Below, piece after piece: positions 25,312 through 34,195 of a stretch of 64,000 nucleotides of DNA. Positions within the stretch are counted from its first letter, which is position 1. The number at the start of each line of letters is the position of its first letter. The position numbers and the translations under genes were made by a program. Under the pieces are notes generated by a model that ran no database searches, was not told where the DNA came from, and saw only the letters and a program-made list of their open reading frames with translations. Source of the stretch: Streptomyces griseus subsp. griseus. GTDB taxonomy: Bacteria; Actinomycetota; Actinomycetes; Streptomycetales; Streptomycetaceae. The DNA is taken from positions 1 through 64,000 of the forward strand of contig NZ_JOJE01000038.1 of assembly GCF_000720255.1 (NCBI RefSeq). Reading direction: 5' to 3'.

Positions 25312-26643
25312 TCACTCCGTCACATCGATCATGTACCGGTTCGTCTCCACACCCGCCGCGGTCACCACCTGGACCTCGACGCGCCCCGGCTCCACGTCCG
25401 CGGGGACGGGCACCGTCAGGACGGCGTCGGTGGGGTTGCTGAAGCCGCCGGTGACCGGGACGAGGGGGACGTGGACGTTGACGGGGCCGATGCGGACCAC
25501 CATCCGGGACAGCCGGTCGGCGGCGTGGGCGCCCAGGGGCACGAAACCGGCGCCGCGGATCTCGATGTCGTCGCCGGTGCGGATCGGGGCATCGAGGTCC
25601 CCGGCCTCCCGCGCCCGCACCACGGAGAGGATGACGGGACGACCGCCCTCGGCGTACTTCCCCGCCAGATAGGTGGCCGCCGACACCAGCACCACCACCG
25701 AGAGCCCCCACGGCAGGTCGGGCAGCTGGTCGGGGCGGCGGGCGAGGCGCACCGCCGCGAACGCCAGGGCGACGGCGCTGATCACGACGTACTGGATGTC
25801 GGCGAAGGTGCCCCGGCCGGAGTCGTCCGTGAGCAGGTCGGCGGCGCGCGGCCGGTCGGCCCTGACCTTCTGCAGCCGCTGTCCGAGCACGCGCAGCCCG
25901 ACCACCCTCCGTACCAGGACCGCGATCCCGCAGACCACGGCGAGGACGGTCACCACACCGGCGCCGCGGGCCAGTTCGAGCCCGGAGATCAGGGCGTCGC
26001 GCCGGGCGTTGCCGGAGGCGGCGGCCAGTTGTCCGACGAGCACGAGGACCGCGTAGGCCACGAACACCACCCAGGCCGTGGCGACCGCGCGCGAGGTGGA
26101 CAGGCGGTTGTCCTCGCCGATGACGGGCGCCAGCGCCCCGCCCCGGGCCCGGTGGAACCAGGACGCGGCCGTCAGGGCGCCGCCCACCAGCAGCGCGGCG
26201 AGCAGTCCGGCGGTGCGTGCCGGCGTCCAGCCGGCGCCGATCGCCGTGAGTGCCTGGACCAGGAGCAGCAGGACGACGGAGGCCCAGACGGTGAACGCGG
26301 TGCGGCCCCACAGGCGTGCCAGCCAGGCGGTGCCCTCGGCCCGGCCGCGCTCGGCGACACGTTCCGCGGACTGTGCCAGTTCCTCGGAGACCCACTGCCG
26401 GGAGGCCGAGGCCGAGTGGGCCACGGCGGCGGGCAGTCCCTGCCCGGCCGCGAACTCGTCCCGTTGCAGCAGGAACTCGGCGACCGCGCGCCGGTGTCCC
26501 GCGCGTGCTCCGTGCGGGCAGTCCCCGCAGGTGCAGCCGCCTCCGTGCGCGCCGATGTCCGCGCCCTGTCTCGCCTCTTGGACCGCCACGTCCGCCGCCC
26601 GCCTTCCCCACGAACCAAGCGCCGACGGCCCCCGCGCAACCAC
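25312..26643 (-). CDS. multi-pass membrane protein with cysteine cluster, unknown function
   Basis: 443 aa from GTG 26643, a start with little ribosome-site support. Near the N-terminus is a Cys-rich motif GCTCGDCPHG (CxCxxC) followed by ARAGHRRAVAEFLLQRDEF. Then come about six transmembrane helices (~115-330). The C-terminal ~110 residues are soluble and beta-rich (GDDIEIRGAGFVPLGAHAADRLSR...VPVPADVEPGRVEVQVVTAAG), reminiscent of an IPT/TIG-like immunoglobulin fold. The Cys cluster could bind metal or make a disulphide. I do not recognise a family and predict no reaction. Confidence 0.75.
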   Translation of the reverse strand: MVARGPSALGSWGRRAADVAVQEARQGADIGAHGGGCTCGDCPHGARAGHRRAVAEFLLQRDEFAAGQGLPAAVAHSASASRQWVSEELAQSAERVAERGRAEGTAWLARLWGRTAFTVWASVVLLLLVQALTAIGAGWTPARTAGLLAALLVGGALTAASWFHRARGGALAPVIGEDNRLSTSRAVATAWVVFVAYAVLVLVGQLAAASGNARRDALISGLELARGAGVVTVLAVVCGIAVLVRRVVGLRVLGQRLQKVRADRPRAADLLTDDSGRGTFADIQYVVISAVALAFAAVRLARRPDQLPDLPWGLSVVVLVSAATYLAGKYAEGGRPVILSVVRAREAGDLDAPIRTGDDIEIRGAGFVPLGAHAADRLSRMVVRIGPVNVHVPLVPVTGGFSNPTDAVLTVPVPADVEPGRVEVQVVTAAGVETNRYMIDVTE

Positions 26644-26824
26644 CGGTCACCGCCGCACGTCTCCCGTGCCACACCCCTGCGATGACGCGAATTGTGCCCT
26701 ACGTTCCGGGGTGCGCGTCCGGCAGGTGTGGTCAGTGCGGGTGAGGGTCGCGTCGCCGTATTGACCGGGCCGCGCGAACTTCGATATGGCCGGGAAGATT
26801 CGGCGGGACGGCTCCACGGGACGT

Positions 26825-27619
26825 CTAGCTGAGCAGGCCGGGTTCGCTGCGGCTGATGTCCTGCCACAGCGGCTGGTAGTTGATCCATGCCACCAGGTCG
26901 CCGCCGAGTTGTTCGCGGGTCGCCACGGCCAGCTTGTGGTCGATGAGGACGGGCCGTCCGGCCGCCCGGGCCGTGAGCTGGACCTGGCTGGACCGCTCCA
27001 TCGACAGGAACCACCAGGCCGCCGCGTCGACCGAGTCGCCGACGGTCAACAGACCGTGGTTGCGCAGTACGAGCGCCTTGCGGGAGCCGAGCGCGGACGC
27101 GATGCGCCGGCCCTCCTCGGCGTCGACGGCGACGCCGGTGTAGGAGTCGTAGAGGGCGTGGTCCTCGTAGAAGGCGCAGCTCTCCTGGGTCATCGGGTCG
27201 AGCAGGTCACCGAGGGCGGCGAGGGCGCGGCCGTGCACGGAGTGGCAGTGCGCGACCGCGACCACGTCGGGGCGGGCGGCGTGCACCTGGCTGTGCACGG
27301 TGAACGCCGCCTGGTTGATGTGGTAGCGGCCGTCGATCACCTGGCCGTCCGAGTTGGCGAGAACCAGGTCGCTCACGGTGACGTGCTTGAAGGGCATCCC
27401 GAAGGGGTTGACCCAGAAGCAGTCGCTGAACTCCGGGTCACGCGCGGTGATGTGTCCCGAGACGCCGTCCTCGAAGCCGAACCGCCCGAAGATCCGCAGC
27501 GCGCCGGCGAGCCGTTCCTTGCGGTGCCGGCGTTCGTCCTCGACCGTGTCGTGCATCGGCGGCATCGCGAACTGCAGCTGGTCGGTGGGCAGTGGCAGGG
27601 GCGGCGTGGGCCCGTGCAT
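26825..27619 (-). CDS. class II aldolase/adducin family protein
   Basis: 264 aa from ATG 27619, preceded by GGAGG. It has the class II aldolase fold markers: GFEDGVSGHITARDP, the zinc-binding AVAHCHSVHGRALAALG and LRNHGLLTVG. Members cleave sugar phosphates (fuculose-1-phosphate, ribulose-5-phosphate epimerase) or act on other hydroxy-carbonyl compounds. The typical catalytic Glu is not clear in this one, so the substrate cannot be assigned. The gene stands alone, divergent from the membrane gene at 27808. Confidence 0.85.
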   Translation of the reverse strand: MHGPTPPLPLPTDQLQFAMPPMHDTVEDERRHRKERLAGALRIFGRFGFEDGVSGHITARDPEFSDCFWVNPFGMPFKHVTVSDLVLANSDGQVIDGRYHINQAAFTVHSQVHAARPDVVAVAHCHSVHGRALAALGDLLDPMTQESCAFYEDHALYDSYTGVAVDAEEGRRIASALGSRKALVLRNHGLLTVGDSVDAAAWWFLSMERSSQVQLTARAAGRPVLIDHKLAVATREQLGGDLVAWINYQPLWQDISRSEPGLLS

Positions 27620-27807
27620 AGGTCCTCCAGCACTGGGTTGCTTTACGGGGCGGAAGTTACCGTCGGTCAGCCCAAAAGGGCAGGGGTGTTTTGTAAAGAT
27701 GACGCGCCCAAGCACTGCCCGAGCGCATGCAACCCTTGCCGCGGCTCACTGGTCTGGTGTGCGGAATCCATAATTCAGCGACACCTTTCAGCCATCCGGA
27801 GGCTTCC

Positions 27808-28434
27808 GTGAGCATCGCCGACCGGCACATCACCGCTCTCATGCGGCAGATCTCGACCCGGGACACCATTGAGCTCGTCCATCCCTTCGCCGAGTGGCAG
27901 ACCTTCGGCGCGCTCGGGTACATCGCCGAGTGCTACGGCTACCGGTACGCGGACGTCCGCCTGGTCGGCAAGCACAAGATCGCGCACGTGTACCTCGTCC
28001 CCGACCCGAGCCCCTGGGCGCAAGCGCGTGCGGCGGCCAACTGGGCGGCCTTCCCCGACCCGGGCCCCGGCCGCCCGGTGCCCGGCATGTACCTGGGCTC
28101 GCTCACCCCGATTCCGGAGACGCAGAAGGACGTCGATCTGATCACGACGGTCATCCGGTACGACGGTCTTGGCGCCGCCGCCAACCGCAAGCAGCTGCTG
28201 ACCATGGCGTGGGCCTTCCCGCTGCTGTTCCTGTTCCTGGCGGTGGTGACCGGGGTGTACGCCGTCCTGATCCCGCTCGCCGTCCTGATGCCGGTGTTCC
28301 TGCTGGGCGCCCTGCGCATCAACGGCTCCCGGCGCGCCAAACTGGCCGCGCAGCTCACGGCGGCGGGCTGCACACAGATACGGGACGAGTCGGGGCGTGA
28401 ACGATTCGTACGCCCCATCCCTCACGGAGTGTAA
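27808..28434 (+). CDS. membrane protein of unknown function
   Basis: 208 aa from GTG 27808 with GGAGG upstream. The N-terminal ~130 residues are soluble (MSIADRHITALMRQISTRDT...) and contain a KHKIAHVYLVPDPSPWAQ segment. Two transmembrane helices at ~140-180 (LLTMAWAFPLLFLFLAVVTGVYAVLIPLAVL..., broken by short turns) are followed by a basic cytoplasmic tail ending RERFVRPIPHGV. No known motif. Conserved hypothetical in streptomycetes as far as I can judge. Confidence 0.75.
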   Translation: MSIADRHITALMRQISTRDTIELVHPFAEWQTFGALGYIAECYGYRYADVRLVGKHKIAHVYLVPDPSPWAQARAAANWAAFPDPGPGRPVPGMYLGSLTPIPETQKDVDLITTVIRYDGLGAAANRKQLLTMAWAFPLLFLFLAVVTGVYAVLIPLAVLMPVFLLGALRINGSRRAKLAAQLTAAGCTQIRDESGRERFVRPIPHGV

Positions 28435-28485
28435 CTCTGCGAATACCAGACAGTGGTTGTCGGGTATCGGCGCCACACTCGCCGT

Positions 28486-28959
28486 ATGACAGCGAACTGG
28501 GCGACTTTCGCCGCCGCCGAACCCGACCTCGCCGCTCTCGTCCAGGAGCGCTTCGGCGCCTTCACCCACCACGTCCTCGCCACGCTCCGCAAGGACGGCT
28601 CCCCGCGCACGAGCGGTCTGGAGGTCCGGTTCCTGAACGGCGAGCTGTGGCTCGGGATGATGCCGAGCTCGCTCAAGGCGCTCGACCTGCGCCGCGACCC
28701 GCGTTTCGCCCTCCAGGCCAACCCGGGCGAGGGCACGGGGATGGGCGGCGGGGACGTACGGATCGGCGGGGGGGCGGTGGAGGTCGACGATCCGGCGGTG
28801 AAGGGCGTGTACATAAAAGAGGTGGAACCGCCGGAGCCGTTCCACCTCTTCCGCACCGAGCTGACGGAGGTCGTGCGGACCTACGTCGAGGACGACAAGT
28901 ATCTGGTCACCCAGGTCTGGAAGCCCGGAGAGCCGGTGCGGACTCTCAGGCGCACGTAG
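28486..28959 (+). CDS. pyridoxamine 5'-phosphate oxidase-like flavin protein
   Basis: 157 aa from ATG 28486. The split-barrel FMN/F420-binding fold is suggested by HHVLATLRKDGSPRTSGLEVRF near residues 28-50, LWLGMMPSSLKALDLRRDPRFALQAN and a C-terminal LFRTELTEVV...YLVTQVWKPG. Such proteins use FMN or F420 for redox chemistry on unknown substrates. There is no Shine-Dalgarno, so translation is probably leaderless. The stop is only 3 bp from the convergent guaA stop. Confidence 0.8.
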   Translation: MTANWATFAAAEPDLAALVQERFGAFTHHVLATLRKDGSPRTSGLEVRFLNGELWLGMMPSSLKALDLRRDPRFALQANPGEGTGMGGGDVRIGGGAVEVDDPAVKGVYIKEVEPPEPFHLFRTELTEVVRTYVEDDKYLVTQVWKPGEPVRTLRRT

Positions 28960-28962
28960 CGA

Positions 28963-30543
<1,581 letters not shown>

Positions 30544-30654
30544 GGGGGCCTTCCGGCGGTGGGGCGGGGTCTCTGTGCTGGCCAATTCTACCGAGTGGGT
30601 GCGCGGCCGGTCCCAACGCCGACCTCACCATCGCGTCTCATGATGTGAACCGCG

Positions 30655-30683
30655 TTGGACCTCACCCTGCGGCACGGCATACT
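30655..30683 (+). promoter_or_regulatory. promoter of the chorismate mutase leader
   Basis: TTGGAC (30655-30660), 17-base spacer, CATACT (30678-30683). The -10 ends 6 bases before the leader ATG at 30690, so the leader peptide should be translated from a leaderless mRNA. Confidence 0.6.
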
Positions 30684-30689
30684 GACCGC

Positions 30690-30761
30690 ATGCTCACGCA
30701 CACGACCTTCCTCTTTACCTATGGCACCGGGCCCACCGGCTGCCATGGTCGTGCTGCTTGA
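30690..30761 (+). CDS. putative Phe/Tyr-containing leader peptide
   Basis: A 23-aa frame, MLTHTTFLFTYGTGPTGCHG then RAA and stop. Two Phe codons and one Tyr codon fall together at residues 7-11 (FLFTY). It is followed 19 bases later by a strong hairpin and then by the chorismate mutase gene. Chorismate mutase makes prephenate, the precursor of Phe and Tyr, so ribosome stalling at these codons could control read-through. It has its own well-placed promoter. This is inference from layout. Confidence 0.6.
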   Translation: MLTHTTFLFTYGTGPTGCHGRAA

Positions 30762-30780
30762 GCAACTGACAAGCGACTTC

Positions 30781-30817
30781 CCAGGCGCCCCGGGCCGACA
30801 AGGTCCGGGGCGCCTGG
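30781..30817 (+). terminator. attenuator hairpin before chorismate mutase
   Basis: CCAGGCGCCCCGG (30781-30793), 11-base loop, CCGGGGCGCCTGG (30805-30817), a perfect 13-bp stem followed by TGCTTTCC. It lies between the leader peptide and the aroQ start, where an attenuator would be. The T-run is short, which is common for Streptomyces terminators. Confidence 0.65.
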
Positions 30818-30874
30818 TGCTTTCCGGACCTTGCCGCTCCGGGGCACCCCTCACCGAACCGACGAGGAGCCCCC

Positions 30875-31156
30875 ATGACCGCCATCGACGTGACCGGCGC
30901 CCGCACCCCCGAGGCCTCCGACCTGATCAGCGGCGCACGCGAGCGCATCGACGCGCTGGACGACCGGATCATCGGTCTGATCCAGGAACGGATGGCGGTG
31001 TCCGCCGTCATCCAGGAGGCGCGGATGACCTCCGGCGGGCGGCGCGTGAACCTCTCCCGCGAGATGGAGATCCTCAACCACTACAGCGAGGCGCTGGGCA
31101 GGCCGGGGACGTCCCTCGCCATGACGCTCCTGGAGCTGTGCCGGGGTCGCATCTGA
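30875..31156 (+). CDS. aroQ: chorismate mutase, AroQ type
   Basis: 93 aa from ATG 30875 with GAGGAG upstream. All-helical AroQ fold: RERIDALDDRIIGLIQERMAVSAVIQEARM, the usual helix-1 pattern with Arg, Asp and Lys/Arg ligands, then VNLSREMEILNHY with the conserved Arg/Glu. It converts chorismate to prephenate on the way to Phe and Tyr. It is a monofunctional form without a fused prephenate dehydratase. Likely controlled by the leader peptide and hairpin upstream. Confidence 0.92.
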   Translation: MTAIDVTGARTPEASDLISGARERIDALDDRIIGLIQERMAVSAVIQEARMTSGGRRVNLSREMEILNHYSEALGRPGTSLAMTLLELCRGRI

Positions 31157-31769
31157 GTTCGCACTTCTTCTCACCCGTACGGCGCGTGACCGCACGCAGG
31201 CCGGTTCGTTGGTCGGGGTGTCCGCGCCAGCCAGGGGCGGCGCGCAAGAACCACGCGTGGCTCACTGGAGCGATGAGGCGTGCGGAACGTGCCGTGCGCT
31301 GTGGGACCTCGCTCCAGAAGTGACCGGACGGCAGGGGACAGCAGCCCGGTCACCCCTTTGAACGGTCGGCTCCGGGGACGCCCGGGGCCGACCGGCGAAA
31401 AATGCAAAAATGCATCAAGGCCGGGCCAAACGGTTGCGGAGGCCGCGTCCATCCAGCACGATGCGTAGAAGGATCCCGAGCGTCTCTCGGAAGTCCGCCA
31501 AGTCCCGTCGCGGACAACCGCGTTGCGATGCCCAATGGTGTCGCGGCGCACCGCCAGACCGCCAAAGGTCGAGACCACCCAGGCGCCCCGTGTGCGCCGG
31601 GGCGCCGACCACAGCACGCCAGGCAAGCGGCGCAACCCCCCGGCGCCGCTCCCGAGGCACCGGCGCTGCCCTGACGCTGGTGCTGACGAAGAAGGGCCCC
31701 GCGGCTCCGTCCCGCGGGGCCCTTCGCTCTGCGTGAGCTGCTTGTACCTTGTCTGAGGGCGGGCCCGGG
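31157..31769. other. 613-bp stretch without a recognisable gene
   Basis: No reading frame here has the GC pattern or motifs of a real gene. It contains a hairpin at 31364-31393 (GGTCGGC/GCCGACC), next to an A-rich TGCAAAAATGCA palindrome near 31403-31414, and a strong hairpin at 31691-31725. It could be decayed sequence. Confidence 0.45.
31691..31725 (-). terminator. terminator of the gene at 31770
   Basis: GAAGGGCCCCGCGG (31691-31704), 7-base loop, CCGCGGGGCCCTTC (31712-31725), a perfect 14-bp stem downstream of the minus-strand stop at 31770. Confidence 0.65.
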
Positions 31770-32894
31770 TCAGACCCGGGACACCGTCCCGCAGTCCGCC
31801 GAACCGTCCTCGTCGAGTCCCTTGCTGCGGTCGTACGGGTCGGTCGTCGGACCGGTGGGCGAGGGGCCGGTGGACTCGGTGCGGGAGAACTCCGGGTGCA
31901 GATAGCCGTCGTAGACGTCGCAACTGGAGTTGCCGACCTCCTGGTCGTGCTTCAGGACGGCGAGCCGGCCGGGGGTGGCGTCGTAGTGGGCGGGGTCGGA
32001 GAGTTCGACGTCGAGGACGCGGCGCACGATGGTGCGGGTCACCTCGGTGGAGCCGTCGGTGCGGACGACGGGGTAGACGAAGGTGTAGTCGGCGTGCACG
32101 GCGACGCCGTTGTACGCGCCCTTCTTGAAGGTGACGCGCCCGCGCGTCTTGACCACGTCGCCCACGAGGCGGACCTCGTCGGGGTCGAACCGGCTGAACA
32201 TCTGGAGCGGGTCGCGCTTCTTGCTCGGTGAGCGCAGCCCCGCCTTCAGGTGGTCGACCAGGTTGGGCTGCTTCGGGTCGAGCACACCGAGCGCTGCCGT
32301 GGGCCGCTCGCCGCGCAGCACCTTGGGGTCGAGGTTCGCCCCCACGACCAGCTTCCTGGTGAGCCGCAGCGCCTGCTCCACGCGCTCCTTGGAGGCACCG
32401 CCGACCGCTCTCGCCTTCGGCAGGACGATCCCGGCCTCACCGTCGGCCCAGCGCAGGGCGGGGGAACCGGCGAAGGGCGCGTCGAGGGTCGGGGTCTGCG
32501 GCGGGGCCTCGGCGGGCGCGTCGGTCGGGGCGGCGGTCTCGGCGGGCAGCGGAGAGGCGGCGACATCCGGCCCGCCGGTGCCGAAGGGGTCACCGGGCAG
32601 CAGGGACGGCTTGAGTGCCACGGCCACGACAGCGACGGCGGCGACCACCCCGACCGCCGTCCAGACCCGCCTGCGGCGCACCTTCCGCCCGTTCATCTCC
32701 TCCCACGTGGGCCCGGCCCGCCACCCCGCGGGCGTCTCTCCGCGAGCGTCCTGCTGCCGTAACCGCTCCGCCACGATCCGCGCCCGGGCGGACGGCTCCT
32801 TCGGAGCGTCGCCCACCGCCCCGCTCTCACTGTCCCGGAGGAACTTCTCCCATTCCTCGTCGGGTATCGAGTCCCCTGCTGGTCTCTCGGTCAC
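31770..32894 (-). CDS. membrane-anchored extracellular protein, unknown function
   Basis: 374 aa from GTG 32894 (TERPAGDSIPDEEWEKFLRD); longer in-frame starts to 33011 are less likely. The cytoplasmic N-terminus (~1-75) resembles the short arm seen in regulators of Streptomyces sigma or kinase systems. One transmembrane helix (~80-97) is followed by a Pro/Ala/Thr linker and a ~220-residue extracellular domain ending in two Cys (SSCDVYDG and SADCGTVSRV), which could form a disulphide. No catalytic motif is visible. Divergent from the LAETG surface protein at 33097. Confidence 0.8.
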   Translation of the reverse strand: MTERPAGDSIPDEEWEKFLRDSESGAVGDAPKEPSARARIVAERLRQQDARGETPAGWRAGPTWEEMNGRKVRRRRVWTAVGVVAAVAVVAVALKPSLLPGDPFGTGGPDVAASPLPAETAAPTDAPAEAPPQTPTLDAPFAGSPALRWADGEAGIVLPKARAVGGASKERVEQALRLTRKLVVGANLDPKVLRGERPTAALGVLDPKQPNLVDHLKAGLRSPSKKRDPLQMFSRFDPDEVRLVGDVVKTRGRVTFKKGAYNGVAVHADYTFVYPVVRTDGSTEVTRTIVRRVLDVELSDPAHYDATPGRLAVLKHDQEVGNSSCDVYDGYLHPEFSRTESTGPSPTGPTTDPYDRSKGLDEDGSADCGTVSRV

Positions 32895-33096
32895 GCCCCC
32901 GTGCCTCTCTGCGAGTTGGCCATTGGCGGTAGAGCGTACGACAGCCGGACAGCACCACATGCCGGTGAGCCAGGTCACATAAAAGTGGTGTGAGGGAGGA
33001 CAACCCTTCACTGGACTCGTGGATCAAACCATCGGAACCACGGGCCACTCCCGCGCCCCACACGCGGAGGCCTCCCTATGAACCACCGAGGTCTTC

Positions 33097-34113
33097 ATGA
33101 AGTTTCGCCGCGCCATGGCCACTGCGGCCGCGACGGCCGCAATAGCCCCCCTCGCCCTCCTCTCGGCGCCCGCCGCCTTCGCCGAGGAGCCGTCCTCCAC
33201 TCCGAGCAGCACGACGTCGGCCACCGAGAGCTCCTCCGCCTCCGCGAGCACGTCGGCCGGCGAGTCCGCGTCCGCGAGCACCTCCGCGTCTTCGTCCACC
33301 TCCGCGTCCTCGTCGGCGAGCGCCTCGTCGTCGGCGAACCCGGTGGCGCCGACCACGCCCACCGGTACACCCACCAGCACGCCCACCACGAGTGCGCCCG
33401 GCGTCGAGCCGTCGGGGTGCCCCATCGACGAGGACGGCACCGACAAGGACTCCCAGCTGAGCCTCGCCGTCTCCGGCCTGCCCGGCAAGATCGTCGCCGG
33501 CAGCGGCTGGCACAACTTCGCGTTGACCGCCGCCAACCACAGCGACACGTCCCTCGGCACCGTCCAGTGGCTCGCGCTCGTCGACAACGACTCTCTGAGC
33601 GACGACGAGAACGACTGGCTGAGCACCTACGCCAAGCTCGAGTACTTCGACCCCAAGACCAAGTCCTGGCAGTCGATCGCCGACGTGGTCGGCAACGGCA
33701 TCTTCTTCGGTCAGACCAGTCTTGGTCCCAAGAAGACCGTGACCATCAAGCTGCGCGTCGACATCACCGCGAAGGCGCCCGTCGGTGACGGCTTCACCGT
33801 GGGTCTGGGCGGCTACGTGGACGAGGAGAAGAACTGCGTGCACAGCGCGTACGGGCAGTTCGAGTTCACCGTTCTCAAGCCCGGCAGCAGCAACGACAAC
33901 CCCGGTGAGGCCAAGCCCGGCAAGGGCCAGAAGCCGGCCGGCGGCAAGACGCCGCAGGGCGGGTCCAGCGAGATCCCGGCCACCGGCAACCTCGCCGAGA
34001 CCGGTTCCAGCTCCGCTCTGCCGATCATCGGGCTCGTCGGTGGTGTCGCCGTCGTCGCCGGTGCGGGGGCCGTGTTCGTGGTGCGTCGGCGGAAGACCGG
34101 GGCCGACGCGTAA
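33097..34113 (+). CDS. LAETG-type sortase-anchored surface protein
   Basis: 338 aa from ATG 33097. Signal peptide over residues 1-29 (MKFRRAMATAAATAAIAPLALLSAPAAFAEE), then a ~70-residue Ser/Thr/Ala low-complexity stalk. The globular domain (~105-245) has VSGLPGKIVAGSGWHNFALT, an immunoglobulin-like pattern. A Pro/Gly/Lys wall-spanning stretch leads to LAETG (299-303), a hydrophobic helix and a RRRK tail. LAxTG is the signal for class E sortases, which anchor proteins to peptidoglycan in Streptomyces. The two Cys (SGCPIDED, EKNCVHS) may be disulphide-linked. No sortase gene is nearby. Confidence 0.9.
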   Translation: MKFRRAMATAAATAAIAPLALLSAPAAFAEEPSSTPSSTTSATESSSASASTSAGESASASTSASSSTSASSSASASSSANPVAPTTPTGTPTSTPTTSAPGVEPSGCPIDEDGTDKDSQLSLAVSGLPGKIVAGSGWHNFALTAANHSDTSLGTVQWLALVDNDSLSDDENDWLSTYAKLEYFDPKTKSWQSIADVVGNGIFFGQTSLGPKKTVTIKLRVDITAKAPVGDGFTVGLGGYVDEEKNCVHSAYGQFEFTVLKPGSSNDNPGEAKPGKGQKPAGGKTPQGGSSEIPATGNLAETGSSSALPIIGLVGGVAVVAGAGAVFVVRRRKTGADA

Positions 34114-34133
34114 GGGTTGACGCAAGACGGGGA

Positions 34134-34177
34134 GAGGGACTTGCGCTCGGAGGGGAGCGCGAGTCCCTCTTTCTTTT
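34134..34177. terminator. terminator with T-tract after the LAETG gene
   Basis: GAGGGACTTGCGCTC (34134-34148) pairs with GAGCGCGAGTCCCTC (34155-34169), one G-T pair, followed by TTTCTTTT (34170-34177). Confidence 0.8.
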
Positions 34178-34195
34178 GCCACGCCGGGCTGCCGC

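Noticed and set aside
28457..28479. A third RecA-NDp-like promoter before the PNPOx-like gene (TTGTCGGGT-N8-CACACT)
   Set aside because: Two mismatches in the upstream box plus C for T in the -10. The spacing to the ATG fits, but the match is too weak to claim.
31364..31414. A possible small RNA at a hairpin next to an A-rich palindrome
   Set aside because: Only one hairpin, no promoter and no second copy to judge conservation.
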